A stretch of 64,000 nucleotides of DNA. It comes from Athripsodes cinereus (lineage: Eukaryota; Arthropoda; Insecta; Trichoptera; Leptoceridae). The position numbers and the translations under genes were made by a program. Numbering within the stretch: position 1 is the first letter of the stretch; each line of letters begins with the position of its first letter. The DNA is taken from positions 10,109,290-10,173,289 of the forward strand of contig OX388316.1 of NCBI GenBank assembly GCA_947579605.1, written 5' to 3'. The notes beneath the pieces are model-generated. The model saw only the letters and a list, made by a program, of their open reading frames with translations, did no database searches and had not been told where the DNA came from. This document shows positions 10,660 through 21,215 of the stretch, piece by piece.

Positions 10660-11215
10660 GTGGACCAACCCGTTTTTGGAAAGCCTGAGGGCAAGACGCG
10701 AAATTTGAGAACAACTTTTCGCGCGCAAATCTATGTAACTAGAAAGAATAACGAATGGTCCAAAAAAATGCACATACCAAATAAACTTTGCAGTGTAACT
10801 GTATTTGTTTCGTTTTTTGTGCCAATATATTCGCCATATATCAAAATTTTTGGCACAATAAACAAAATTCGTCTTTAAGGCAAAGCTACCACAAAAATTA
10901 ATCATCCTAGCCTAATGTGCCAAAAAGAAAGACGATAGGAAACGTTTTTGAAAAACAGAGTTTCATTGATCTCGGAATCAAAATATAAGATTCTCAAAAA
11001 AAACTCTTACTAAACAAAATCAACTGAATCGTGCGAATATAATAATAGAAGCAAAATAGAATGTTATACGGAAAAACCAGGATGTTTTATGATTTTTGCT
11101 TGATTGTCGCTCTACTTTATAAAATTCATGTCAATGATTCTTTCATAAAATGATGCTTTTTCTGAAATAAATACTAAAATTCATGTAGTACCACGCATTT
11201 TGTAAGAGACATTTT
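10660..11215. other. Upstream flank of the cuticle gene
   Basis: No gene. A CG-containing patch TTTTCGCGCGCAAATC (about 10717-10732) stands out in AT-rich sequence. Any regulatory role is untested. Confidence 0.4.
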
Positions 11216-11218
11216 CAT

Positions 11219-11352
11219 TTCAGCGATAAGGTTTGCCACTCATCCTGAATATCTTGATTGTTTGTTGGCACAAACACGATAGATTGTATGTTTATTACAT
11301 GGTCTGCTGGCTACCCCATTTATGGAAATGGCTTGATGATTTAGTAGTAATA
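11219..11352 (+). repeat. GTA-tailed interspersed repeat, 3' part
   Basis: Contains CAGCGATAAGGTTTGCCAC, GGTCTGCTGGCTACCCCA and a terminal TAGTAGTAATAGTAGTGTAG run. This matches the family seen at 17.5, 17.7, 19.4, 42.7, 45.1, 50.4 and 60.1 kb. It is non-coding. The fixed 3' end with a trinucleotide tail suggests retroposition. Confidence 0.7.
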
Positions 11353-12430
11353 GTAGTGTAGAGGTAGTAGTAATTTTTCTCCCTGTAAGAAATCTCTGAT
11401 AAATTTATATCCAAATAACTTGTTTTTTTGGGCCACAGTATTGTATAATCTCAATTCGTCACTTTCTCTCTCTTTAGTATCTCTAGTACCTATTCCAAAT
11501 CCACAAACTCGAAGGTCTGGGCTGTACCTCCCTTCCCTTCCTCTTCATCTCTTCTCTCCTCGTTACCCCTTCTCATCAATATGTCCCCTCTCCACACCAA
11601 TTGAACCTCAAAATAATCGTACTAATAATTATTATAATATAAGCCCTCATGGTTTGATCAATTAATTAGTGGCGTCACAGAATTTCAATAAATTATTAGC
11701 GTGCTAATATTTTGATTTATTCTCTAAAATATTTTTTTTTACTCTATTTCCCACTAATCGCAAATGGGAGATTCTATTCCGTAATAAAATATTATGTCTA
11801 TATATTTGACATTTCTTCACTTTATAAAATAATTTTAATAAAAACATTTCTTACTAAAACAAGATTTCAATATAATTTGTATTCAGGTTCAGGGGTGTGT
11901 TTCAGTTTATACAAAATACTAATTCATTCTGTCCGCCGCGCCGGTATCTAAGCCTACACAATATTGTCACAAGTGGGATAACCAATGCATTAACTGCAAA
12001 TAGTGAACATGCAGATTGCTGATCTTCGTACTTAAAAAAATTGATATTCAGAATTGATGACATGTCTCATCGAATATGGCAACAGTGGCCTCTACTCAGA
12101 CGACCGTAAAATCCTGGTCAATATAAGTTTGTTAAAAAAAATGTTAAATTATTTTACGAATATCTGGCTTTTAAAGGACTCTAGAAAATTATACAAAAGA
12201 GAGCTATTCTTTCCGAACAGCTGTCCCTTCACGCGTCTTACGATTAAGATGATGACAAGATTAAGATTGTACTTAGATTGTTTCAAGAGTGACCCTGCTG
12301 AACGGATGACCCAAACCTTTAATTGTAATAAAGATCTAAAACGTATTTTTTTGTTTGATGTATCAACTTATGAAATTTAACATTTTTTCTTATACCTACA
12401 AATATACGACAGTTAACTAAAACATTTATA
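11353..12430. other. Intergenic, no gene recognised
   Basis: Contains a 108-codon ORF (12054-12380, plus) with no recognisable motif and AT-biased composition, most likely chance. Confidence 0.45.
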
Positions 12431-12631
12431 ATAATTAAAATGATTTTAAAAACACTGTATAATTTCCAAATTAAATTTATTCACCTCAAACGTTTTCGCC
12501 AAGGCTTCTACTTGGCATTATCAGGAGGACTGATGCCGAGTCTGATGCCAAGTAGAAGTCTTGGCGAAAACGTTTGAGGTGAATAAATTTAATTTGGAAA
12601 TTATACAGTGTTTTAAAATCATTTTAATTAT
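12431..12631. repeat. Long inverted repeat with hammerhead-like cores
   Basis: Left arm 12431-12518 and right arm 12545-12631 are near-perfect reverse complements (about 88 bp) around a 26-bp spacer. Each arm carries a hammerhead-like core. On the minus strand: CTGATAATGCCAAG, loop, CTTGGCGAAAACG (12524-12491). On the plus strand: CTGATGCCAAG, loop, CTTGGCGAAAACG (12543-12572). Stem II (CCAAG with CTTGG) is perfect in both. The first has CUGAUAA where CUGAUGA is canonical; the second lacks the residues after CUGAUG. Penelope-like elements are a known source of such ribozymes. Confidence 0.75.
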
Positions 12632-13679
12632 AATGAATTTCCAAAGTGTTAACACAAAAACATTTGATTTATTACATTTATAATAGTTTTATAGATTAAT
12701 AAATTATAGAATAAACGTTTCAACTCCGCCACTGACAATGTTTTGACGTAATCTACGTTATACCTACTATGCCGTAACAATAATGATAAACGTAACAGTC
12801 ATACAAACACACCTACTGAGTAAACATTTCGGTTAAGTACCTACATAGACTCTACCACCATAGCCAAGAATACAGGTTTTATACAGATGCCTTCTCGAGC
12901 ACAATGTCGTATTATTTTAACTGGGCCATACATAACACTTTGTTTTTTGAAAACAGATTATAATATTGATACTCTATTAAATAGAGTGCCTTTCTAACTA
13001 CCTACTAGTGCTTATTATTGGCAAACTATTTCAATGCTAATTTATAATCATATTAAAACGATATTTTCTGATAGGTCAGTGCGATAATATTAAAATGCGT
13101 GTGAGCACTTAGCTGTATTTTTTTGTAAATTATTATGTCAAATTCTGTAGGCAGTACCTACTTCATTAAATCTTAAATAATAATTTAGAGTCATTGTTTT
13201 AAAAATATTTTTTTTAGCTGGTTAAAAATACAACTTAGCAAAGAGGTAAATGTGACAAATGGAATAAAATAACATATGAATTATCGTAAAGTTCTTATAT
13301 ATATTTAATTTTTATTATTCGTATATCCTAAATTTAATATTTCTGAAGTTTGATGGTTTCGTGGTGAGACAAATTAGAGAACGTTGAAGCTGAGAATACC
13401 GATGAAAGATGACTCACCTTTCTTGGGCCAAGAATGTATAACCAAATAATTCCAAATATTTTTAATTTAATTTCCCCAAGCGGGAAAAACTAACAAATTG
13501 GTGACGAAGTGGCTCATGGAGAGGGGCAGAAGGGAGTCTGAGAAAGATCTGACGAACATAATACAATAACTTACTATCTCTTACGTTAATCCAACTCGCA
13601 CGTACTACATGACTTCACTCACATAATGATGATCTATTATGATTTTTTGATGCACAAATAATGTACTATTTTTATTATT
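12632..13679. other. Intergenic, no gene seen
   Basis: AT-rich, with chance ORFs only. Around 13500 GGCTCATGGAGAGGGGCAG hints at another LINE scrap, but this is too short to claim. Confidence 0.4.
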
Positions 13680-13852
13680 TTTAAAATTGTCTCGATTTAT
13701 TGTATTCAAGTGTACCTACATATAGAAGCTGTATTTTTATTTTGGTATTGCCCCCCAACATACCTTAGTCTAGTGGGACAATATTTTCCATAATATTGTT
13801 CTTTTTGTTTGTCTGTATTTACTGTTTTAGAATAAATAAATAAAAAAAAGCT
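13680..13852 (+). repeat. LINE 3' UTR with A-rich tail
   Basis: A non-coding stretch with GTCTAGTGGGACAATATTTTCC and TTTGTTTGTCTGTATTTACTG ends in AATAAATAAATAAAAAAAA, typical of a LINE 3' end. It sits directly upstream of the next LINE fragment. Confidence 0.5.
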
Positions 13853-13881
13853 TTGTAAAATATATATGTAACTTTATTTAA

Positions 13882-14310
13882 TATATAGGTAGCTGGGGCA
13901 ATTGTACTAATTCTAATTTGAAAAGGGTAATGTTCGCACAAAAATCGATATTAAGACTTATAGTAAAAAAAGAAATTTGCAACGCGGCGCGAAATAATAT
14001 TTCTCTGTATTTCAAAAAGTTAAATGTATTATCTGCTAAAGGCTTGTTTTGGCAGAGAGTTGTCCTTGACCAGTTTTCAAAAACCGAATATAAAGAAAAA
14101 CCTCGACATATGCATCACACAAGATTTAAATTTAATGAAGGATATGTAGTCCCTAAATTCAATAATAAATACGGAAAAAGAACATTTGAATATAACGTGC
14201 CTAAAATACTTAATATGATGCCGGTATCTATTAAGAAATGCAAGAGTAAAAATATTGCAAAAAAATTAGTCAAGGAATGGTTAATAAAGTGTGGATTTAT
14301 ATATAACTAA
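13882..14310 (+). pseudogene. Non-LTR retrotransposon RT C-terminal domain
   Basis: The frame is open from 13882 with no start codon of its own. It reads SWGNCTNSNLKRVMFAQKS, LRLIVKKE, LFWQRVVLDQFSK and FEYNVPKILNMMP, ending ...KKLVKEWLIKCGFIYN. This matches the C-terminal region after the RT domain in Jockey/CR1-type LINEs (W-G-x-N...K...QK..R.I, then ...P..hN.hP). The 5' part with endonuclease and catalytic RT motifs is missing, and this is a 5'-truncated insertion. The stop is followed by a 3' UTR and an A-rich end at about 14460-14487. Within the fragment no stop is seen, so the insertion is not old. Confidence 0.78.
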
Positions 14311-14487
14311 TAATTATTTTTGTATTTAGGTTAATGTCGTATTAGGTCAATATATGTATAAAGTATGTTATAAGAGAACACGCCGACAAATCTTTTAGAT
14401 TTGGCGTGACTCATTATCATAAGATGTATATATTTATTATTCAATGTACTATTTTCATTAAATAAAAATAAAATAAAAAAAAAAAAT
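14311..14487 (+). repeat. 3' UTR and A-rich tail of the preceding LINE
   Basis: Includes GAACACGCCGACAAATC, a pairing TTTAGATTTGGCGTG, and terminates in AAATAAAAATAAAATAAAA followed by an A-run. Confidence 0.65.
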
Positions 14488-15352
14488 TATACTGAAATGT
14501 TTTAATTCCTATATGTTATAAACAATACAATTTTTGTATAATATCATTTTTTAATGAAGACAAACTTATATTAGTGTTGAATATGCTTCATAAAAACACT
14601 AAACAATCATCTTCTCTTTAAAATAAATGTGTATTGAAAAATTTATTATTTTTTTTAAATTTAAAAGTATTAATCAACCTTAATACCATATTAATATGAA
14701 TCAGAATATACCATTATTTAAAAAAAAATTATAACATTTATTTCATAAATGTAACAACCGTAGAAAACAACGTTATCATCAACGACACCTCGAGACAAAA
14801 CCTCTATGAATGTAACACAAATAGACAGAGAGCTAGAGGCTTTGTTTTCTAATTATAAGTGAGATATCCTTGTCCTTTTTTTAGAAATTCTATGAATAGT
14901 TTAGTACGTATTCATTTATAAACAACTACAAACAAATCTATAAATCGTCAAAATAACGAAACAATATTCTAGATCCGTCACATAGATTACACAGATCTAT
15001 AAATTATAATTTAAGTAAGTAAGCATACAGCCACACACATACACATTGAGTGAGTACCTACCTATTACAGTAAAGACAGGTAAATAAGTAGGTAACAATC
15101 ATAATATTATTTTGAATCTTTATATTATATTATTACATATTGTTGCTTACACTCATAAATCATACATGCCCACTGACATTATAATAATACTGGATTAGAA
15201 TTCGAGCGAACTAGATCTTGTTATTGAACTATGTAATATGCACCTACATATATAATTATTATTTACGTTATTATGTCATTATCTTTACATACAATGCTTA
15301 AAAAGTATTGCACATTACTCTTTAGTATATATATTTTTTTAAATTTATATAG
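14488..15352. other. Intergenic, no gene seen
   Basis: AT-rich, with no recognisable element. Confidence 0.45.
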
Positions 15353-15708
15353 AGACCGATGTGGTGCGGAGGTAAAGCTCTTGCCTTTAAGTTACGATAA
15401 CCGGGTTCATTCCCGGCAAGGCAAAATGAAAAAAATTTAATGGATGGACGTAGTCCGAAAAGTTTATGAAAATATATAATACTTTAAGTGAAAGACACAG
15501 TGTTATAATTTAATCAAATCAGGTAAATATTTAATCGAAAAATGTCCGTTTTTCAAAATGTTCTGGGTCTGGGTGTTACACGTATATAATATGTTTAGTG
15601 CATTGTAGATTTGCATCGTCGCGTTAGTATCCGGGTACAATATTCATTATCCTAGTTTGGGAATAGCTCGATCTGTGTGAATTGTCTATACATGTCATGT
15701 TATGTTAT
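15353..15708 (+). mobile_element. tRNA-derived SINE (family 1)
   Basis: The head resembles a tRNA gene: GATGTGGTGCGGAGGTAAAG (A-box region) and GGTTCATTCCC (B box, one base off consensus). The body has GTCTGGGTGTTACACGTA and ATCGTCGCGTTAGTATCC, and the end has TGTGTGAATTGTCTATACA with a TGTTA-repeat tail. The same order is found at 44773-45026. It is non-coding, moves with LINE machinery, and is not a functional tRNA. Confidence 0.82.
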
Positions 15709-16515
15709 TAAACACCCACCATGTCGTTGATACATTTAGCAATGCAGTACTTTATTTTCTTCATAATCAGTAGGATATTTCTATTCATTATACAATACTG
15801 TCATTTTACTAAGGATATGTAGAGGAAATATTTTCAATGCGTTCTTTATCATATCGATTGGGGAAAAAATATTGTGTAAATAATGTGTGAGGTAATTTTA
15901 CCTCATGTCAATATTTAAAAACTTTAAATGGTTTCTCGTTGATATATTTAAGTTCATCAGATTTTATTGCGTTAGAAAATTTTCGAAATTATATCAAATT
16001 AAATTCTACAAAATTCGTACTTTTATTTACTTTATTATATAAAATGTTAAATATTTTTTCCATGGAATGATAATATGGATAAATATTTATTGTATAATAT
16101 AACGATGAATTTTTGTAATGTCATTACACAAATTGCTCATCCAAGGACTGTTGCAAATAATTAATTGGCTTTTCCACAAAATATCTTTATTACATCAACT
16201 CCTCTTATTCATTATAACACTTCCACTTAACCATTTATGCTGCGGCAGTTATACACATTACCATAATCATACAGCAAGCACCTGCTTGTTATCTGTATTA
16301 ATATACAATCATCACAATGCATCATTTTCATTATTAGCGGTATCAGTAAAGACTGTAATTTAAACGTACAATGTAGGTTATCAATTCTGAATTATAATGT
16401 ACTGATGAATTAACTGATAGTGGGTAGGTACTGATTTTCATTTTCACTTATTTTAGAGGCATTAACTATGTAACAATTTCTAGACATTTAAAAAAAATTA
16501 ACTTGAATTTCTATG
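15709..16515. other. Intergenic, no gene seen
   Basis: AT-rich, with only chance ORFs. Confidence 0.45.
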
Positions 16516-16634
16516 TTTATTTGTTACATGAATTTAAAATACGCTATCGCGATTTCAGTGTCTTGAAAAGCTCGTCAATGGTGTAAGAACACTGAAATCG
16601 CGATAGGGTATTTTAAATTCATGTAACAAATAAA
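16516..16634. repeat. Fold-back element, 46-bp inverted arms
   Basis: Arms 16516-16561 and 16589-16634 are reverse complements with one or two mismatches around a 27-bp spacer. ATCGCGATTTCAGTGT pairs with ACACTGAAATCGCGAT. The size and form fit a small palindromic MITE. No target duplication was established. Confidence 0.75.
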
Positions 16635-16653
16635 TTTAAACTGATTTCCATAT

Positions 16654-16970
16654 TTGATTTTGGGTATTTTATTCACATTAAGTTTTTGGCAACTCCTTAA
16701 GAGAATCAGCCAACAACGAGCTAACTGGATTGGCCACAACATCAGGCACCCAGGACTACTCATAGCCATCGCGGAGGGTAAGACCGAGGGGACAAATGGC
16801 AGAGGCCGACCAAGAGACGCATATATGGACCAACTGAAGAGTGATATGAACTGTGGCTCATACGTAGAGCTGAAAAGACTGGCTGAGAATAGAGACGAAT
16901 GGAGAAGAAAAACCAAACTCGTTGCAGACCAATCCAATGGATTGTAACTCATTATATATATATATAAGTT
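16654..16970 (+). pseudogene. LINE RT-polyprotein C-terminus (family A, best copy)
   Basis: An open frame of about 97 codons reads LKRISQQRANWIGHNIRHPG, IAEGKTEGTNGRGRPRDAYM, LKSDMNCGSYVELKRLAENR and DEWRRKTKLVADQSNGL, then TAA. This is the post-RT tail common to LINEs of the W-x-GH-x-xR...GRGRPR...DR.eWR type. The endonuclease and RT cores are missing. The end of the ORF is followed by a TATA microsatellite, and the same 3' terminus closes the copies at 5838, 7316 and 51428. It is the least damaged of the four and has the reference sequence for the family here. Confidence 0.8.
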
Positions 16971-17061
16971 TTTGAGAATGCATAAAGAAAGTGATAATTT
17001 CACAGCTGAATTTTCAGAGCAAAAACAGTAGCATTCAATTATTCATTTTTTTTTTTTTAAA

Positions 17062-17222
17062 AAGATATATCTGGGTTTTGTCATAAACCCAAATACAACC
17101 TTATACACCTTTCACAGTAAGCTAAAAGCTTGTGTCGTGAAAGGGGAGTTTGCCGGCACCTGGGATCGAACCCCGGACCTCATGTTCATAAGGCCGAGAC
17201 TCTACCTCCAGGCTACCGACGA
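17062..17222 (-). mobile_element. tRNA-derived SINE (family 2)
   Basis: On the minus strand: GTCGGTAGCCTGGAGGTAGA (A-box region), then GGGGTTCGATCCCAGG with a perfect B box, then a body with CCCTTTCACGACACAAGC and a terminal AACCCAGATATATC. A second copy is at 32455-32612. A T-run on the plus strand at 17046-17058 is the reverse of its A-rich tail. Confidence 0.82.
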
Positions 17223-17324
17223 ACTCAAATTTGTATAAAATCATTCTTCAATACAATTATATTTTTGTTGTTTTGATTCCTTCAATGATTTTTGCTATCC
17301 ATCCTGGATATTTAAGTTATCGTG

Positions 17325-17450
17325 ATAATGTTTGGGTTAGTTGGAAGAGATCGCGCCTTTGCAATAAACTCGCCCTCTGTATATTGATTGTATTAAATTT
17401 GAATAGGTATGTTCGTTCTATGAAATTATGAAAGTAAAAATGAATAAATT
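17325..17450 (+). repeat. LINE-like 3' tail (CGCCTTTGCGATAAA family)
   Basis: GTTGGAAGAGATCGCGCCTT, TGCAATAAACTCGCCCTCTG, ending in GAATAAATTATG. Same family as at 5548. Confidence 0.5.
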
Positions 17451-17526
17451 ATGTTCTATGCACTTAATACATAGAATGTCCTTATTTATGTATTTATGCT
17501 ATTTAAGTATAAGAAGGTAGAAAAAG

Positions 17527-17692
17527 ACATTTTACATCTTAAATTCAGCGATGAGGTTTGCCATCCATCCTAAATGTCTTAATTTTTTGTTAGTACGGAG
17601 AGAACAATTTTCATGTTTATTACATGTAGCTGGTCTGCTGGCTACACCACTCATGGGATGTGTCGTGATGGTTTAGTAAAAGTAGTAGTAGG
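17527..17692 (+). repeat. GTA-tailed interspersed repeat
   Basis: CAGCGATGAGGTTTGCCATC, CTGGTCTGCTGGCTAC and GATGTGTCGTGATGG, with a final AGTAGTAGTAG. It stands tail-to-tail with the inverted copy beginning at 17745. Confidence 0.75.
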
Positions 17693-17744
17693 TATAAAAA
17701 AGCAGGTGTACTTTTTGTCATACAATTTGTAATTACTGCTTGTA

Positions 17745-18077
17745 ATATACCGTCACGGCATATCCCACAAGTGAGGTAACCAGCAGATCAGCCATGTGAA
17801 ACAAACATGCAAACTGTCTTCTCTGTGTCAACAAAAATTAAAACATTCAGGATGGGTGGCAAACCTCATCGCTAAATTTAAAATGTAAAATATCTTAGCG
17901 AATTGAATAAAACAAATGTTTTATTCTACTATTCCATTTTATTTAATTCGCTATGGAATTCTACTACCTAAATACCGACACAGTGAGTAAAATGTTTTCT
18001 TTTAGAATGCCCGCCTTTTACAGGACACTCGATAACTTGCGGAAAATAGTGGGAAACTTTTTCTTTACCGGGTGCTC
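17745..18077 (-). repeat. GTA-tailed interspersed repeat, long copy
   Basis: Reverse orientation of the same family, including the 5' part: GGAGCACCCGGTAAAG on the minus strand at 18076-18061, TACAGGACACTCG (plus strand) near 18014, and the CAGCGATGAGG core. The stretch 17896-17960 interrupts it with a short local inverted repeat (AGCGAATTGAATAAA with TTATTTAATTCGCT). Confidence 0.7.
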
Positions 18078-18729
18078 CACGGCTTGTGTCACTTTAATAT
18101 GATTTTAATCTCACTGAATTTTTTTTATATTACATATCCTTTTTTACTATGAACCTGAATTTACCTTAAAACAAGACGATATTTTCATAGCATTTTTATG
18201 AACTTGAAAACTTAAGTATGTACCTAATATTGCATATTTTTAAATTGTATAAATATTTGACAAATGTCGTCTAAGCGATAGATAATAATTATTCTACATA
18301 ATATATTGATGGTAGCTACGACAACCTTTTGTTATTCATTATGTCATGTGTAACCAATTTCTTTTGAGAACACAATACAATTTAACCTAATCACATTTGC
18401 GTTACACTTGGCCCACATACAACACAAAGAAGCTGTCAATAATAATAATATTAAAATAATATTTGGTCAAATGTATTATTAAATAAATAAGATAAATGGA
18501 TTACTATTATCTTTCACATTAAATACTATGCTCAACAACAGTGGCGGTCCTAGCTTTTGCTGGACCTGTGAGAATCAAATTATTGTGCGATGCCCCTGAC
18601 CGAGGATTAGAGTCGCATTAGAGTCCGATGTAGCGATTTGCAAAGGATTTTTGATTAATAATTTATTGACATATTTATTAATTTGTTCATATTAGAATTC
18701 AGTCATTCATTTGTTTCATTGTGTTGAAC

Positions 18730-19045
18730 TATCTTGCTCTCAATAACCCATCATAATTCCATCCCCTTCCTTGTCCCCCTTTCCCCATTCCACTTTATGC
18801 ATGTATTATATATATATATTTTTTATTTATTTATTTTTATTTTTGTATGGGTATATTTATTTATTATTTTTTATTTTTTTTATGGTTCTGGCATACTTTA
18901 TTATTTGTCTTATTTTTTTTTTTTTTCTCAAACATCAGGTTGGTTGGCAGAAATTGCCATTTGGCAATAAACCCGCCTTTTGTACAATGTACTTGTCTAT
19001 TGTCACAATAAAGTTTATTTTATTATTTTATTTTAACTTTCATTC
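18730..19045 (+). repeat. LINE 3' UTR fragment with T-rich middle
   Basis: GGTTGGTTGGCAGAAATTGC, TTTGGCAATAAACCCGCCTT, CACAATAAAGTTTATTTTA and a T-rich end form a common arthropod LINE 3' end. ORFs through the poly-T part are low-complexity artefacts. Confidence 0.5.
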
Positions 19046-19370
19046 ATTGATAATATAATATAATATAATAATTGGTAATATTGGATACATTTATTAATTT
19101 GTATCATAATGCTAGTTTTTTCACGCAGCATGCTTCGTTACAGGGCAACCTATAGTGTGGCTCCTGCGACATAATTATATCCACATTGATGATAAATTGT
19201 CCCTGGTTTTATACGTATTGTTGAATAAAGTATTGTTATTTCAGTGAAAAATTTTGTTTATAATCCCGACAATTTGGTAAGAAATTTCAGAATTAAACTA
19301 GCTTTTCGATTTTCCTACAACCAATTTTGTACAAAATATTTCAATTTAAAAAAATGGTAAGAATTATTCC

Positions 19371-19612
19371 GTGGAGCACCCGGTAAAGAATTGGTCTCCC
19401 ACTCTTCTCTGTAAGTTTTTGAGCGTCCTGTAAATGGTAGGTGTTCGAAAAATTAAGACATTTTACATCTTAAATTCGGCGATGAGGTTTGCCACCCATT
19501 CTGAATGCCTTGATTTTATATTGGCACAGACAGGACAACTTGCATGTTAATTGTATGCTGCTGATTACCCCACTTGTGGGATATGCCATGATGGTGTAGT
19601 AGTGTAGTAGAA
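19371..19612 (+). repeat. GTA-tailed interspersed repeat, full-length form
   Basis: Starts GTGGAGCACCCGGTAAAG, passes GCGTCCTGTAAATGG and CGGCGATGAGGTTTGCCAC, and ends GGATATGCCATGATGG then GTAGTAGTGTAGTAG. Together with 42738-42992 it defines a family length of about 245-255 bp. Confidence 0.78.
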
Positions 19613-20250
19613 TGTGTTTTTTACCATGGTTTAAAAATCAATATTTTCAGATGCTCACAAGAGGCTTCGGAGTAAATTCCGCCACTGATTAATAAGTACA
19701 ACAATAATGTAGTACCTATACCTAGTACACATTACTATTGAAATGATTACTTTGTTTCAAACACGACCTTCCTATTTCAACTCCACTTACTGGTACAAAA
19801 AAAAACATTCTCGCGAGAAAATAATCTTGGACATTGAAACCACATTCATTGGATTCATTATGTTTTGATTATTATATGGTGTTGAGCAACGACATATCTA
19901 ACCACAAAATTGTAAAAAAAAATAATTGATGACAAAATTCAAACTTAAAAGCTATATTCTGGTTGTAATAAAATTATTGAGCAGGTTAAGTAAACCAGTC
20001 ATCTATTTTTCATTTCTTTCATTTTTATTGCATTTTACAATCCATACAACTTTTAATTTTATTGGAAAACAATTGTGTTATTTCAGTTTGAAATTGATAC
20101 AGTTTGACACATTGTTAAGTAACACCATCCATATTTATATCAATTGCAATAACATAGCATAACACTTGTGATATATGTATTGATTATTCTCACATCAAAA
20201 ACAACCCACACAAAGATTGTTATAAACGTTAGCAAAAGGTTAAAGTAATT
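19613..20250. other. Intergenic, no gene seen
   Basis: AT-rich, with only chance ORFs. A 12-bp TACTACAATGAT motif is repeated about three times at 20263-20298, next to the LINE fragment that follows. Confidence 0.45.
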
Positions 20251-20291
20251 ATAAAACATGGATACTACAATGATTCTACAATGATACTACA

Positions 20292-20891
20292 ATGATTCAA
20301 CATATAGTTTCGGGTTGTTCCACTCTCGCTCAAACTGAGTATACCAATAGACATAATCATGTCGCAAAAATAATTCATCAAAATTTAGCAATTAAACATA
20401 ATCTTTTAAACTCACAAATAGTAATACCTTATTATAAATACAACCCGGAACCGGTTTTAGAAAATCAAAATTACAGGCTCTATTATGATAAAACCATAAT
20501 AACAGATAGACAAATACATCATAATAGACCCGATTTAGTATTACATGATAAACGTAATAAAATAACGTACCTAATAGACATCGCTGTTCCAAATACACAT
20601 AATATACAAACAACCGTCGCAGAAAAAATACGTAAATATACAGAACTAGCAGGAGAAATAAAAAATATTTGGCATTCTAGATCCGTTTATATAATACCTT
20701 TAGTCATGTCAGCTACAGGGGTAACTCCGAAATCTTTAATAAATAATTTACAAAAATTAGATTTACCGGTTAATTTGTATATTAAAATTCAAAAATCTAT
20801 TATAATAAACGATTGTAATATTGTAAAAAAGTTGACAAGGGCCCGTTCTCAGCTGGAAGGAGGCAAAGAGAGAAAAGCGATACTTACATAA
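20292..20891 (+). pseudogene. R2/R4-type LINE C-terminus, restriction-like endonuclease
   Basis: The translation starts inside the protein: QHIVSGCSTLAQTEY...RHNHVAKIIH carries the end of the zinc-binding Cys/His motif. It is followed by NRPDLVLHDKRNKITYLIDI and a lysine-rich helix VAEKIRKYTELAGEI. The RPD...D...K pattern is the PD-(D/E)xK-like endonuclease found C-terminal to RT in R2, R4/Dong and CRE-type LINEs, which nicks the target DNA. RT and DNA-binding fingers are missing. The last codons, from about 20832 (LTRARSQLEGGKERKAILT), overlap the first bases of the 2829-bp tandem array. They are probably not native LINE coding, since such proteins usually end shortly after an IVRKFL-like motif, here IVKK. 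It is a 5'-truncated, 3'-chimeric copy. Confidence 0.75.
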
Positions 20892-21215
20892 TATACCTAC
20901 AATACTCATCTCATATATTCATAATAATAATTACAAAAAAAAAACAACATTGGCATACTACAGTGAAATTTATGGGCGGTGATGAAAACACAAGCGTTTA
21001 TTTACACTAATATTTCTATTTATTTACAAAAACACACGATTATCAAAATTAAAAATAAAGGCATTTAAAACTAATGTTTCCTATCTAAATTATAGCCTAC
21101 CCCTCATTCCGATTAAAATATGTCTTTATCCAAATTATAAAATACACAGTCTTTTCACTACACATTAATATTAATTGTCACTATCAAAAAAAAAAAAACC
21201 AAAACACAGACGCAC

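Noticed and set aside
18734..19058. Membrane-protein-like ORFs (Phe/Tyr/Ile-rich)
   Set aside because: Translation of a T-rich LINE 3' UTR; low complexity in all frames.
18540..19690. A hAT-type transposon bounded by CAGTGGCGG and CCGCCACTG
   Set aside because: Only 9 bp of inverted match, no 8-bp duplication, and the interval contains unrelated LINE and GTA-tailed repeats. CCGCCACTG also occurs alone near 12724.
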